Under the pieces are notes generated by a model that saw only the letters and a program-made list of their open reading frames with translations, did no database searches and had not been told where the DNA came from. Below, piece after piece: positions 40,919 to 52,780 of a DNA stretch of 64,000 nucleotides (position 1 is its first letter; the number at the start of each line of letters is the position of its first letter). The position numbers were made by a program, and so were the translations under genes. Source of the stretch: Sweltsa coloradensis (taxonomy: Eukaryota > Arthropoda > Insecta > Plecoptera > Chloroperlidae); the NCBI GenBank assembly GCA_024449915.1, contig JAMZAV010000154.1, positions 310,001 through 374,000 on the forward strand. The letters run 5' to 3'.

Positions 40919-41795
40919 TTACTGAGGTTTTCATAATTTCTCTCAGTTTTGTTCCTTTTCACCCTTTTGAATTTTGGATCATAAATATAATTCAAACACT
41001 AGCCATGAGAGTCACAAAAGTTAAAAAACAAATACTGAACGACAACTTTTAAATAAATTTGGAGCATTGTCTTTTAAATTGTGTATTTTTGAATTTCTGT
41101 ACTTTAAAGTTCCCCTGGAAAAAATGGCATACGCGTTTAATTACTCCAATGGGTTTTGCTTTTTTTTAATGTACATCTAACATCGTAAAAGAAGTTGGTT
41201 TGATCTCACCCACCTCTCACGACCTAGAAAAGCCTGAGACTCAATATCAGAGAAGCATTAACCCATGCACTGCCTTCTAAACACAAGATCACTGCACTTA
41301 AAGTTTTTACAAGCTTTGATCTATGTTATTTCCCAAACTTTTTGTCTTTGAAATGAGCCCACTTTGTTTTTTCTCCCACATCGTTGAGTTTGACTTTGAC
41401 TCGACCTTCACTCCACACCGTGCGCAAATTAAATGTATAATTATCACTAATAACTTCAAGGACCCAAAGTCGAGTGATTATATGTATAGTTTACAAAGAA
41501 AGTGGGTTAAAACGTTGGTAGTTTTAGTTTTGGATAAGGTCAAGATTAAAAAGTGTTTTAATGAAATGGTTTCACTTTCAAGCAAAGTACAGAGTTTTTT
41601 TTTAGAAGCTTCACTTGTTGAATAAGTTCACGGACGAAGCTCGGAATAAGGTCCAGAACAATCATGGTCACCTAGTAATGGAAGTGTCCGGTGGTGCATG
41701 GTGGCGGGTAAAGGTCAGGGGTCACCGACATTGGTGGCTCAAAGTCTAGCGTTTATTTAATTTATTTATTTAATAATCCTGACACAATTTTCCAC
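40919..41795. other. no gene recognised
   Basis: A 100-codon open frame starts at 41323, but it has no motif I recognise, ordinary AT-rich codon use and no neighbouring exon support. I do not call it a gene. Confidence 0.5.
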
Positions 41796-41799
41796 TGCG

Positions 41800-41940
41800 G
41801 TTTTTAAAACAAATTGTTAATGCGAATGCTAGGGATTGAGACCTGTTAATAAGACCACGGGCATCCCTTCACAGGTGTCCTAACTCCAAAACACTTTAAA
41901 AGGTGATTGCATAGCACCCTGGGCAGGTTTCCCACCAAAT
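41800..41940 (+). mobile_element. SINE-A body fragment
   Basis: GTTAATGCGAATGCTAGGGA, GGGCATCCCTTCACAGGTGT, CACCCTGGGCAGGTTTCCCA. Head and first third lost. Confidence 0.65.
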
Positions 41941-41944
41941 AAAC

Positions 41945-42489
41945 AAAACAAAATTAACAATCGAGCAAGTTCTCTTACGGTAGTCAAAAGTTTTTGATGT
42001 TTTCATCCAGCTAGGGGTTATTATATTCTTCTGATTAAAAAGCAAAGAGTTGACATTTAGATATTACAGCGATCTAGATAGTTTTATATTGAGATTCTAT
42101 CCTCGCCTCGCCACGCGCCGTGAGAGAACAACGCGATCTGTTCCACTCAACACACATATACTTATGAGGTAATGAAAATGACAGGGACGACTACAAAATA
42201 GCTTTTATATAACTTTCTCTGAATTATGATTGTTCAATCTTTCTAAGATGAACCACTTTCGATTTCGGTTCGCCCTGTGGTCTACAAGCTGACTGTGCTT
42301 CCAAACACCTCAGAAAGAAAGGCGTGTGTATATACAGTGGCGAAAGATAATTAGTCATTTTCCCTTCTTTGTTTCGATTAGCTTATTGATTTTAAGAATG
42401 AATACGTAACACAGTTTTTTTAATATTTATTATTTATTCATCCGAATATGTAGCATTATTTACTAAATAATTTTATAATTGTCGGAGGG
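41945..42489. other. no gene recognised
   Basis: Mixed unique sequence, no feature seen. Confidence 0.5.
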
Positions 42490-43440
42490 AATCTGCTGTC
42501 TAGATCCAGCCTTAGGTAGAGGGAGGAATAAAGGGAATATTCCCGGGTACACAACACAATGGCTCGCTCACTCGTCTAACAACGACTTTGGCGCTAGTAT
42601 ATATTATATATTATTATGGTGACAAGTGTTGGTGAAGTTCACTTTTAATTGGTTTATTATAATTATTTAGGATGATGACTTAAGATCAATTGAAAAATAA
42701 CAAAAAGTAGAGTTGTTACCAAAAGAATAAATTATAAATACATTGGACATGAATGAGCAATAAGAGTGTTTTTTACCACTTGAATATCACCTGCAGCAGT
42801 TTCTTTCTGCGTTTAGTCCATTTATTTACTAGTTAGTTACTATATCGGCCTACATTAATTAAATATGCATTGCAATGTTTTAACCTTGTAACGGCCATAA
42901 GTATTAACTAAAATGGCGGTGGAGGATTGACCAAATAATCTACACTAACCATTACAGTTAATGCTTATGACCGTTACAAGTTTCAAAAAGTAAAATGCAC
43001 ATATAAATTAATGTAGGCCGAATAGTAACTTACTATAAATAATACTAAACGCAAAAGAAAATGCTGCATGTGATATTCAAGCGGTAAAAAACACTCTCAT
43101 GTGGCTCATTTGTGTCAAAAGCTAATAATACCAATATTAATGTAAATAATTTAGATGAAGGCTTATTATTGCTTTAGCTATAGGAATAGGATAGACGTTA
43201 AAAAGAAAGAAAGAAAGAAAGAAAAAAGAAAGGAACTCGCATCATCGTCTCTTTATCAGGTTTAGGGTTCTGGATTAGAGTCTGCAAGACTTACAAGAGA
43301 AGATAAAAATAGAAACAAATAATCGACGTCTCGTTGGAATTGAACCATCTTGTTATTGAATGGGGTATCTACTTATAAAACGCCAAAGTCGTTGTTAGAC
43401 GAGGGAGCGAGCCATGTGTTGAGTACCCGGTAACATTCCA
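42490..43440. mobile_element. composite inverted-repeat element E with MITE-C copy 2 inside
   Basis: Outer arms CGCTCACTCGTCTAACAACG, ACTTTGGCG (42562-42590) and CGCCAAAGTCGTTGTTAGAC (43382-43401). They enclose a second MITE-C palindrome (42746-43116; GACATGAATGAGCAATAAGA … TGTGGCTCATTTGTGTC). The order E-arm, spacer, MITE-C matches 33204-33790 in inverted orientation, so E and C are parts of one larger element family. Confidence 0.7.
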
Positions 43441-43690
43441 TTTCCTCCCCCTACCTAGCCCCCCGTCTGGGCCCGAGGTAGAATTCGACCCAAAGCATGG
43501 ATATGCGAACCATGAAACGCGAGGAAAGAGCTGAAGTCCACCTCGCAAACATCAGCTAGTATGTAAGGTAGTATTTTACTTCCCGAAACTAGAAGCGAGC
43601 TCTGGCAGTCGTCGTCGGGGACTTTGCCCTCTTCCCTTGACGACCTACCCGACGACGACGACAAATACGATGACGACCGCGACATGAGAA
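43440..43690 (+). mobile_element. SINE-B-like, diverged
   Basis: CCCGAAACTAGAAGCGAGCT, CGTCGTCGGGGACTTTGCCC, ACGACGACGACAAATACGAT follow the SINE-B order. The 5' half is unrelated or strongly diverged. Confidence 0.5.
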
Positions 43691-44362
43691 CCCCATTTTT
43701 CTCTAAATCAACAGGTATTTAAAGAAGAAGCATTCAAAATGGCGGAGGCGCCGGGTCATTTATCGGGTCACCAAAAACATTTTGTATCATCCTTGTTGAA
43801 GGGTCAAATAAACAAAACATGTCAATAAGAGATCGTGTTCGTATTTTATTGTGATATGTGATATTCACAAAGACGGACGGACGAATAGAATATGACTATA
43901 GAGAATAATGTATTCTTGTTATTGCAAGTAATTTGATTATTTTCTTTATAAACTTGTTAAATTGTAAACATTAATTTACTTTGATTCAAGTATGTCTCTG
44001 AACTCGATCAAAGTCAATCCATCCTTGAAAATGACCAATCTCAAAGCGGGCTTGTCATTATTAATACTTGTTTATATCATCTGAAGCAACAGCGAATGTT
44101 TTTTAGGCGAATTAAATGATTTAAAACTTAATTTAAACATTAAAATGAATCCGATAAAAACTTGTAATGCTCGAATGAAATATCGCTCGTATTATTATGA
44201 TTAAACTTGGCCTTGGTTCCGCCTTAAGTTTAATAATAACTCATGACGTAGGTTTATAAATTGAGGCAAGCTTCCTACTTAGATTGCAATAATACAATTC
44301 ATCATCAGAATAATACTTTGATTGTATTTATTGTATGTCTATATTTATATTTAAGAAGTTAC
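43691..44362. other. no gene recognised
   Basis: AT-rich. The segment at 43780-43890 (CATTTTGTATCATCCTTGTT, GACGGACGGACGAATAGAAT) recurs near 51415-51550 and in part at 30055-30165, so it is a low-copy dispersed repeat. Confidence 0.5.
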
Positions 44363-44370
44363 AAATAAAC

Positions 44371-44858
44371 AGTGTTGTGACTTATCTAGATAAAATTGTC
44401 TATATAGTCTATCTAGATAAAATGCGTTATCTATTATCTTATCCAGATAAGTTTTTTTACGATATCTTTTTCTATTATCTAGATAAAAAAAGTTTATCTT
44501 ATCTAAGATTTTAAAGATTTTAGTTAACATTTTTTAGAGAAAAAAATAAACAATAATGTAGACAAAAATATAATAATTCATCACTTTATTAAATGAAAAA
44601 TTATTTTCTTAGTTGTTATAGTGCGTACCCGGGTAATGTCAACGTGTCAAGTCTGACAAATATTACGATTGACAAGAAAACTTGTTGGGGAAAAATAATA
44701 TTAAAAAAGCACGTCAATCTCAATCATTATTATCTTTTATCTAAATAAAATTATCTAGATAATTATTTTATCTATTGTCTTTTATCTAGATAATTTTCTC
44801 TTTTTTCTCTTTTATTAATTTATGTAGATAAAAAATAAATTATCTAGTCAAACACTAC
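44371..44858. mobile_element. hAT-like non-autonomous element with 8-bp TSD
   Basis: Flanked by identical AAATAAAC (44363-44370 and 44859-44866). The ends are AGTGTTGTGACTTATCTAGA and TTATCTAGTCAAACACTAC, inverted to each other. The subterminal regions are packed with TTATCTAGATAA-type palindromes, a usual pattern for transposase-binding repeats in hAT elements. No coding frame. TSD length and ends fit hAT. Confidence 0.75.
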
Positions 44859-45450
44859 AAATAAACGTAAATATTGTATAACACACAGATTGTAGTGAGA
44901 ATATGCAAACTGATGTAGGTTTCTAGTTGATTCTGGTTCCTTAGCTTCAGAAGTATAAGTTCATGGCAAATTCATGCATGTTTGCATTGTACCAATGAAT
45001 ATAAATTTTCAATGTATATTTAAAAATCTAACTTAATATTCTAGATCTAGAGAATTATTAACCTCCAATTTCCACCAAACTCCTGGAGGCCACAAAATGT
45101 GCGAAAGTCTATTTGAAAACAGCTATTTTTTTTAAAAACTAATAAGCAGGAAAATGTATAAATTTTAACTTTAATTACTTGACAAATTGAGGTTTATTAT
45201 GAAAATGTGCCTTGATAAAATGTGTACAAATATTAACTTGATTTTCTGGTAGGGCTGCCGTTAGAGCTTTAAAGTGAGCCAGATTAAAACCCAGCATCTC
45301 ATGAACACATTTCGCCAATTCAGAGTGAGACTTGATTTCACACATTATTATCTTGTAATAACCTTGTTGTTAGCACCTTTTAAATACCAGAATTAATAGT
45401 TATAATAAAATCACAGCCACTAAATGTGTTTGTTCGTTTATTATCGCTAG

Positions 45451-45701
45451 CCGCTAGTTTGTATGTTAACCTGCCACGGCCGTATAGTTTTATTGTGCGC
45501 GCTACTTAACATGCCGCTAGTTTGTATGTTAACCTGCCACCGCAGTATAGTTTTATTGTGCGCGCTACTTAACATGCCGCTAGTTTGTATGTTAACCTGC
45601 CACCGCAGTATAGTTTTATTGTGCGCGCTACTTAACATGCCGCTAGTTTGTATGTTAACCTGCCACCGCAGTAAAGTTTTATTGTGCGCGCTACTTAACA
45701 T
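45451..45701 (+). repeat. 63-bp tandem repeat, four copies
   Basis: Unit length is a multiple of three and both strands are open across the array (MLTCHRSIVLLCALLNMPLV on plus; MLSSAHNKTILRWQVNIQTS on minus). Copies differ at only a few sites (ACGGCCGTA / ACCGCAGTA / ACCGCAGTAAAG). No upstream coding context, so I do not call a gene. Confidence 0.9.
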
Positions 45702-45863
45702 GCTAGAGCTGAACGAACTTAATTAGGCAGAGATTATAAATCAGTGATTCGCTCTAGATTGAGTTGAACCAGCGACCCAAGGACGAAATGCAAACACCTG
45801 TGGCTGCTCTCTCTAAAACACACTCGGACTTGTTACTTATAATAAATTATCGTTTATTTATTT

Positions 45864-46266
45864 TTGGATGAGCGTAACGAACGAAGCGAAGATTCCATTT
45901 CACTACACTGGAGATTTTTTTTTTTTTTTGGGATTTTTGTGGTTTGTTAACACGATTCCGGCTAAAACAATATTCCAATTGCGATGAAATTTTCTAAAGG
46001 GCTTTTGAAATCTCTGAACTTAGAACTGCCACGTTTTTGAGCGCAATCAAAAAATGATTTCTCATAAAAATCGCAATTTAACGGTTTTTTTATCTAAAAA
46101 AAATCTACGACCTTCATGCTTTATCCGATTGTAATGATTTTTTCACAGGACCTTTATTTTATGAATTGATATGTGCTTGTGAAATTTGAGCGTCATCAAA
46201 ATATTATTTCTCATAAAAATCGCAATTTTAAGCTTTTTTCGTTTTTAAAACATTACGCTCATCCAA
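45864..46266. mobile_element. MITE-B copy 2 (403 bp)
   Basis: TTGGATGAGCGTAACGAACG and TTACGCTCATCCAA ends. The interior shares CACGATTCCGGCTAAA and CTCTGAACTTAGAACTG with copy 1 but has one fewer internal repeat. Confidence 0.8.
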
Positions 46267-46269
46267 CAA

Positions 46270-47220
46270 AAGCGACTGAAAAAGCGTTTGCGAAGCTTCC
46301 TATAGTTTATTGAATGTTACAGGACGGAGCCCTACAAGAGTTTTTAATACAATACTCAAATAGGAAAAACAACGATTATTTACATTACTCAAATTAACAT
46401 ATTCAGGTGTGAAAACGAGTGAGTTGTAATCTTAAGCATAGAATTAAATATAAAACAACTGATGTTGAGAATTGAATACAAAATTAACAAAAACATATGA
46501 AAAATTAAATTATAGTTTTGTATAAATTTATGAAAAGTAGGATATATAATTTTATATATATTTTTCGATGTCCACATAAGTCAACAGAATAACTGTGAAA
46601 GAAATCGAAGAGATAGACTAAGATTCGCTATAAACAACAGATTTTCTTACTTCTGCATTGTATTTAGTAGTAGTAATTAAAGTACATTGCTAATAACGTC
46701 ATAGAATATAAAACCAATTATTAAATCACTTAGCGGACCTTGGTACCCTTACGTAAACTGATAATTAATATGCACTTTTAGCATAATTACTTTCTTAATT
46801 GATAGATTAAACGTCTTGGCACTGAGAAACATTTAAAATTTAAATAAAAAATGCCGACTCTCAAAGCTAAATAATTAAAGAAATTACAATTCAATTATTT
46901 GTATTTTAATTATAGTAATGTTAAATAGCACGAACGTAAATTAGGCTCGGTATTTTGTTTGGGTGTAAAAACGTCACCTCAACTGACTCTAGAAGGCGGT
47001 GACTTGACATGCACCTGTTACTTGAGTGTGAGGACCCATGTGGCAGTGACCTGGATCAACTAGTTGCCAGGGCAGGTTTAGGAGAAAGATAAACAAAGCT
47101 ATGATTCAAGTTTTCTATTTCATTCCATTTTAAATTCTGTTATTAAAAATTTGCTTCGAAGGACTATAATCAACTACAGATAATAAAAAAAACAGTATTC
47201 AAATAATATATTCGTATATT
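46270..47220. other. no gene recognised
   Basis: AT-rich, no exon or repeat family recognised. Confidence 0.5.
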
Positions 47221-47460
47221 TTATTTATTTATTTATTTAACGTCTATTCTATTCAGTTAAAAATCTGATTTACAAAGAATCGTCAACCGTTAAGTCTAAT
47301 GCGCCCACTGTAGCCTAGGGGATATGGGGAGGAGAGGCCCATGCTGGTCAGAACCAGCCACGGGTAGGGGGAGGAAGGGGGGTTCTCACGTCGTGGTAAT
47401 CGTCTTTGTCATCTTTGTTTTCAATGTCGACGTTAAGGGGAGGTCTATAAGGGGAGGAGG
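47221..47460 (-). mobile_element. SINE with GACGTTAA tail and SINE-B-like body
   Basis: Tail TTATTTATTTATTTATTTAA, CGTCTATTCTATTCAG at 47221-47258 (reverse of GAATAGGATAGACGTTAAAT). The body CCATGCTGGTCAGAACCAGC and CACGTCGTGGTAATCGTC is inverted SINE-B-like, as at 2806-3125. Confidence 0.55.
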
Positions 47461-47930
47461 GAAGAGGTCTCCAAATGAAATATTGTATAACATTGTCTAT
47501 TATAAATTCAAAATTGTATACTATATAATTTAAAAGAAAAAATAGTAAAACAACGATTAAAAATAAAATTAATTGAATTGAAATTAAATTGGGTAGTTCT
47601 TAAATGAAACCAATAAACAACACAACTCATGTGCAGCATAAAAAAGATAGACATGGTAAATAAAATTGATACTACTTTTTTATCGCGAAAAACTGGAAGC
47701 AAAAGTGTTGCAAAAAATACATATCCAAATCAAATCACCACAAATCAAATTAAATCAAATGTCCACTTGGACAAAGTCTACATAATATTGTATGAAGCCG
47801 TCCGTATATTTTGAAATTTCTAAACATGTGTATCTCGATGGCCTACTACTTTACAGATGGGTCGGAGTTAAGATGGCCTAAGCTAAGGGGTTAAGGTCCC
47901 CACCGCCACCTTAATCTGCACGACAACGTT

Positions 47931-48200
47931 GTGTCATACAAGACGTGTGGGGCAGACTGCGCCTAGCACTTGTGTCATACAGGACGTGTGGGGCAGACTG
48001 CGCCTAGCACTTGTGTCATACATGCGCCTAGCACTTGTGTCATACAGGACGTGTGAGGCAGACTGCGCCTAGCACTTGTGTCATACAGGACGTGTGGGGC
48101 AGACTGCGCCTAGCACTTGTGTCATACAGGACGTGTGTGGCAGACTGCGCCTAGCACTTGTGTCATACAGGACGTGTGTGGCAGACTGCGCCTAGCACTA
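47931..48200 (+). repeat. 41-bp minisatellite, about 6.5 copies
   Basis: Unit GTGTCATACAGGACGTGTGG + GGCAGACTGCGCCTAGCACTT; one copy (near 48018) has an internal deletion. Confidence 0.95.
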
Positions 48201-48669
48201 GTTGCACTTGCGCCAATTAGAAACTTGCTACACAGCTGATTCCATGTAACAACCTCAATTACGCTCACAAGTACACAGATTTACGTTTACTAAGTACTCT
48301 CAATGTTTTACACCGCATCAGTCAGAAATCCAGTTTATTACGCGTTTAAAACTGTGATTTCGTAATTTTAATTGCATTCCGGTAAAAATATTTTGATGGA
48401 ATGTAGGTTATGTTTTATGCACAATACCGTAGTGTTGCAATACAAGGTATGTTAGGCTTGTACAAAGAAATGAAAGTCATATTTGGGGCATTGCTGTTAT
48501 AAACTATCGCACGTTCTCATAAACACTTGCTACGACAAAAATTATAGTTGTTAGACCATGGACTTAAATAGATCTATGGTTATAAGACAATTATATTTGC
48601 AAGTAGAAGGAAAATTGCAGCACAAAACCGAACATGTTCAGATTGACGTGATACACAATGTTATAGGTG

Positions 48670-48700
<31 letters not shown>

Positions 48701-48742
48701 CTTCTTCTTCTTCTTCTTCTTCTTCTTTGTCTTCTTCTTCTT
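48670..48742 (+). repeat. (TTC)n microsatellite
   Basis: About 20 TTC units, then GTCTTCTTCTTC. The poly-Phe frame across it is a by-product. Confidence 0.95.
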
Positions 48743-50590
48743 TCGACAGTCCGTTGATCAAATAGCTTCAAGTCAACATACATTAATTTGTTAATCTATT
48801 TTGTGTTTTTCAGTGTGTGAGTGGTAATTGCACAATATCAGTAATTGCACAAACATCTGAAACATTACGGTATACATCGTAAACTATAAAATATGCGTCG
48901 CATTATATCTCACTATCAACAAGTAAATACTTATGGTCCATTTGTAAAAAAACACTCATCCATTTCGTAAGATGTGTCTAATAATTAATTGCCATTATTT
49001 ACAAACAAATTAAAAACAATAATAACAAATAATTTCGCGAACAGAATCAATAATGGCAAAAGATTTCGCAACGTGTGAATGCTGATGAAATTAATACCTT
49101 TATTCATTGATATTGTGTCACTGAAGGTGAACCGGTGGTGACACTACTGAACTAGCATCGAGTAGAACCTAGTGTACTCAATGCTTCTAGGCAGGATTGA
49201 GCCTGGATATAATTATTGTGGTTACATTCGCAGGTATTTGGCAAGAAGATCAGGTGAGAGTTCCCATGTCGTACGATAGGGTACGTAATTATATATTTAT
49301 TGGCTTTCTCTTTCATATTTACGCGGGGTTGATCAAGGACATGTCCATTTTTGACCTATATTTAGAAATTGATCTCAAAAGCCTATAAACTATCAATTTT
49401 TATAAGGTGTATACTTTTTAATTGAAATATTGTTATCATCAAGAATTGTTTACACATATTGTTTTGCTAAGTATGCTTGTTATCAATTAAACAAATGTAA
49501 TTATTAAGAACCTTAAACTATTTAAACACGCATTTTAATCGTTTATTGCTTTGAAAATAGTATATGTTTTTATTTTTAAGACTGTTCAGAGAATGTAGAG
49601 TTTAACATTTATTTGATTATTTATATATAAAATATTATTATTATTATCAGAGGTATGTCAAAATAGCGCCTTATGAATAGATGCTACAAAGCGCTATTTT
49701 TTACTTGAAACTAAGGTTTTCGAATCCTATTTTATTTTATCCTCCGAAGTATTATAATTTGTTTATACACATCAAATTCAACCTTGATGACCAAATTTCA
49801 AATTAAAATTCTGAAAAAGTTCATACACAAGGTTTTGAAATTAGCCAAAAAAATAGATGCTCCGAAACGCTATAAAATGACACTTGAAAAAACTATATAC
49901 ACGCACCTCTAATTATTATATATTTAATTACTATAGTGCAGACAACTGCAGGTACAAGTATTAACCTTACATAACGTACGGGTGCAACGCACGCTGAGCT
50001 TGCCCAACAAACCATCACCGTCATAATAACATAATTCTATATTATCACACTCATTAAAGTGCACAACATATAATTTGAATAAGGTGGCATTACAGATTAC
50101 TAAAACTAGCGAATTTCGAGTTGTTGCTACACCTGATAAATAAATAATTGGACGAATTATAACCATGGTTGGCCGGCTGTCTTTATTAGGCTAACATGTT
50201 TTGATTGCAGGGTGTATCAGTAGCGGTCAGTGGCTAGAGACCTGTGAGAGTGATTATAGACTGTGAATGCGACAGGTGTCCAACTGAAGCGCAATTATTA
50301 TTTAGCCCTACGAGTGACCATCGCCCAATTATATTTGTAATAAAAAAGTTACCAATGGAAACGAAAATAAATGAAATTACGTTTAAAATTCACGGATTAG
50401 TAACCCAAAAGGGAAACAAAAATAATAAAATTATTTTTAAAATTCAGGATTAGAAATAAATGCCATGCCCAGAAAAAAGAGTTTTTACGTGTGTTCAGAT
50501 CACTAGCGATGATATTGGTCTGTACGTCTTAAATTTATTTGATTGCGCTAGCTATGGCGTAGTAGAAAACGAAGTATATCATATACAATT
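48743..50590. other. no gene recognised
   Basis: AT-rich. A GCGCTATTTT / AGCGCCTTAT pair near 49665-49705 and CGCTATAAAATGA at 49868 suggests a decayed inverted repeat. No exon. Confidence 0.45.
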
Positions 50591-50650
50591 TTTTCTCGAT
50601 TTGGTTGGTTGGGAAACACTCCCGTATTGATAATATTTAATACAATTAAA
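50591..50650 (+). mobile_element. MITE-F end fragment
   Basis: TTTCTCGATTTGGTTGGTTG, GGAAACACTCCCGTATTG and TTTAATACAATT match the non-palindromic end of the copy at 55170. The hairpin half is missing. Confidence 0.6.
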
Positions 50651-50960
50651 AAATGTGTTTATAAAAACCTTGAAGGTTAAACCATCCAAACTACACCACA
50701 TGTATTTCTGCTACATCTTAGAACAAAGAATCGAATTGAATTAACATAATGGTTGGTATTATCCGATTGTTCTTCACGGAAGAGCCCTGAGTGGACCGGT
50801 CTGCGCTATGAGCTCAGTCGCGCCTGTGAACCACTGCGCTTCCGCCTCTGCGCACACCTGGTGACCTTGGAGGGATTCACCCTCATTTTCTTCTAAAAAA
50901 TCAATAAAAAATAAAATAATAAATTGTATATTTTAGAGTATTGTATGTATGTATTTCGAG

Positions 50961-51319
50961 AACTGATTTTCAGTGGGGGACAGTAAATCAAAGCGACCAA
51001 GCCAACCTTGTAGGCCCCGACGCAATCGACGAGTGAGCGATAACCAACCAAAGATCGATATTTTTTAAAAGGAATATGAATCAGTGGGATGGGCGTGCGA
51101 AACCGGGGGTCAAGCCCGAATCAAAAAGGGCGATCGAAAAACTCTGAATTTATTATGGGTTTCCCTTTCTAGGGCGGCCCAAATCACCGTTTACAAACTC
51201 TTTTAAAAAAAGAACTGATGGACCAGAAAATAAAAAATTCTGACTTAGGCGGGAATCAAACCCGGACCCTTTGCATTTTGGGAAGCAGATACGCTAACCA
51301 CAAGACCAACGAGCCACAC
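50961..51319 (-). mobile_element. SINE-C copy, corrupted
   Basis: Same order as other SINE-C copies, with many small errors (CAGTGGGATGGGCGTGCGAA, GGGTCAAGCCCGAATC) in 51060-51260. The tRNA-like head lies at 51245-51319 on the minus strand. Confidence 0.7.
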
Positions 51320-51611
51320 TAATTCTGATTAATTTTATTTTTAAAATGGTGAAGGCGCCGGGTCAAAACTTTACAAACTAACTAAGGGCTAGCCACGCCC
51401 CCTTTACCCGGGGGTCACCAAAAACATTCTGTATCATCCTTGTTGAATGGATAATGTCAAAACATAAGCCGCGTGTCAATCGGAGGTAGTGTCGGTTTTT
51501 ATCGTGAGAATTGTGACGCACACACACAGACGGACGGACGAATAAGAGCATTGCTTCTCAATTTAAAGGTCCAGCAATTCTTTAAAGACGAAATAAAACA
51601 ATATGTTATTG

Positions 51612-51860
51612 TTGCACCAACAGTTTTGGCTCGAGAGTTAGGCGTGCGACTCTGATCGGAAAAGGGGGTTGGTTCAAACCCCCATAACCGGCAAACAATG
51701 AAATTTTTTTTCCCAGTTTTCCCCAGTCGTTTTGGAGTGCAAGGGGTTGAGTCCTCATAAACAGCCCCAAAAAATCCCCTTTACAATTGTCCTATCCGCA
51801 ACATACCTAGTTGGACACCTGAAGAGTGGCATGCATTGCACCCTGGGCAGGTTTCCAGAA
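51612..51860 (+). mobile_element. SINE-A copy, corrupted head
   Basis: CAACAGTTTTGGCTCGAGAG, GGCGTGCGACTCTGATCGG, then ACCGGCAAACAATGAAATTT and CCTATCCGCAACATACCTAG, CTGAAGAGTGGCATGCATTG. Errors at 51655-51780 resemble those in the neighbouring SINE-C copy. Confidence 0.7.
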
Positions 51861-51921
51861 GGGCATGCAGGGTTAGTTTGAGGGTACCAATAATTCGTAT
51901 CAGCGAAAAATTCACTAAATA

Positions 51922-52111
51922 TAGTAAATTAATTTAAATAAAAGATTAACAAAAATATCTAGTCCGAATTAATTGATATAATTGGTCCTCCGGGCCGGAT
52001 TACCAATGAATAATCTGGAACATATTTAATGTGGACTGTATACTAATCGTTTTCTTTTATTAGAATTCCGTTACTTCTGGATCAATTCACCATTTTACAC
52101 AACTCCAGATT
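51922..52111 (+). repeat. 190-bp direct repeat, left copy
   Basis: TTTAAATAAAAGATTAACAA, GGTCCTCCGGGCCGGATTAC, AGAATTCCGTTACTTCTGGA, CACCATTTTACACAA. The same order is repeated at 52590-52780, about 90 percent alike by eye. The 480 bp between the copies (52112-52589) have no coding frame. Could be the LTR pair of a small non-autonomous element or a local duplication. Confidence 0.75.
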
Positions 52112-52589
52112 AAAATGTAACTATTGTTATATTCTATTGACAATTTGAAGTACGTATCATATGACTGATTATCATCTGGCTCGCTCGTCGACAAGTAGGA
52201 AGTTCTGCCACACCTATTGTTACAAACCAATACAAGAGAACAGTAGCCGACATGGGCGGTGCAATATTAGAATACAAGACAGATAGATCAAGAGATATCA
52301 ACCGGTTTGTCTCACGTCACGGTCTATTGGAGACCACAGCTCGGCCACCTGTGCTATACTTGCCAATGTTTTACTACTTTCAATAATTGATTAATGAACA
52401 TTTCAATCTAAGAAAATATCATAACACACAAGTACTTTTCTCAATAACGCCTTCTCAACAAATTTTTACGTTGGCTGGTATTTGTACTGGCCAATAAAGT
52501 AAGCTAATGAATTCAAGAACATAAATTAAACGTTTACGTTTTAGTTTGCAGATGCCAATTATAAGTACCAGAGAAAATTCCCTTCAACG

Positions 52590-52780
52590 AGTAAAGCAAT
52601 TTAAATAAAAGATTAACAAAAATTTATAGTCCAAATTAATGAGGATATTTGGTCCTCCGGGCCGGATTACCAATGAATAATCTGGAATATTTAATGTGGA
52701 CTGTAGGGTATACTTTGTTAATCTACTATTAGAATTCCGTTACTTCTGGATAAATTCACCATTTTACACAATACCTGATT
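52590..52780 (+). repeat. 190-bp direct repeat, right copy
   Basis: Matches 51922-52111, with small indels (AATTTATAGTCCAAATTAAT, GACTGTAGGGTATACTTTGT). No TG…CA termini can be fixed at the boundary. Confidence 0.75.

Noticed and set aside
41323..41625. 100-codon open frame
   Set aside because: No motif or neighbouring exon. It is of a length expected now and then by chance in 64 kb.
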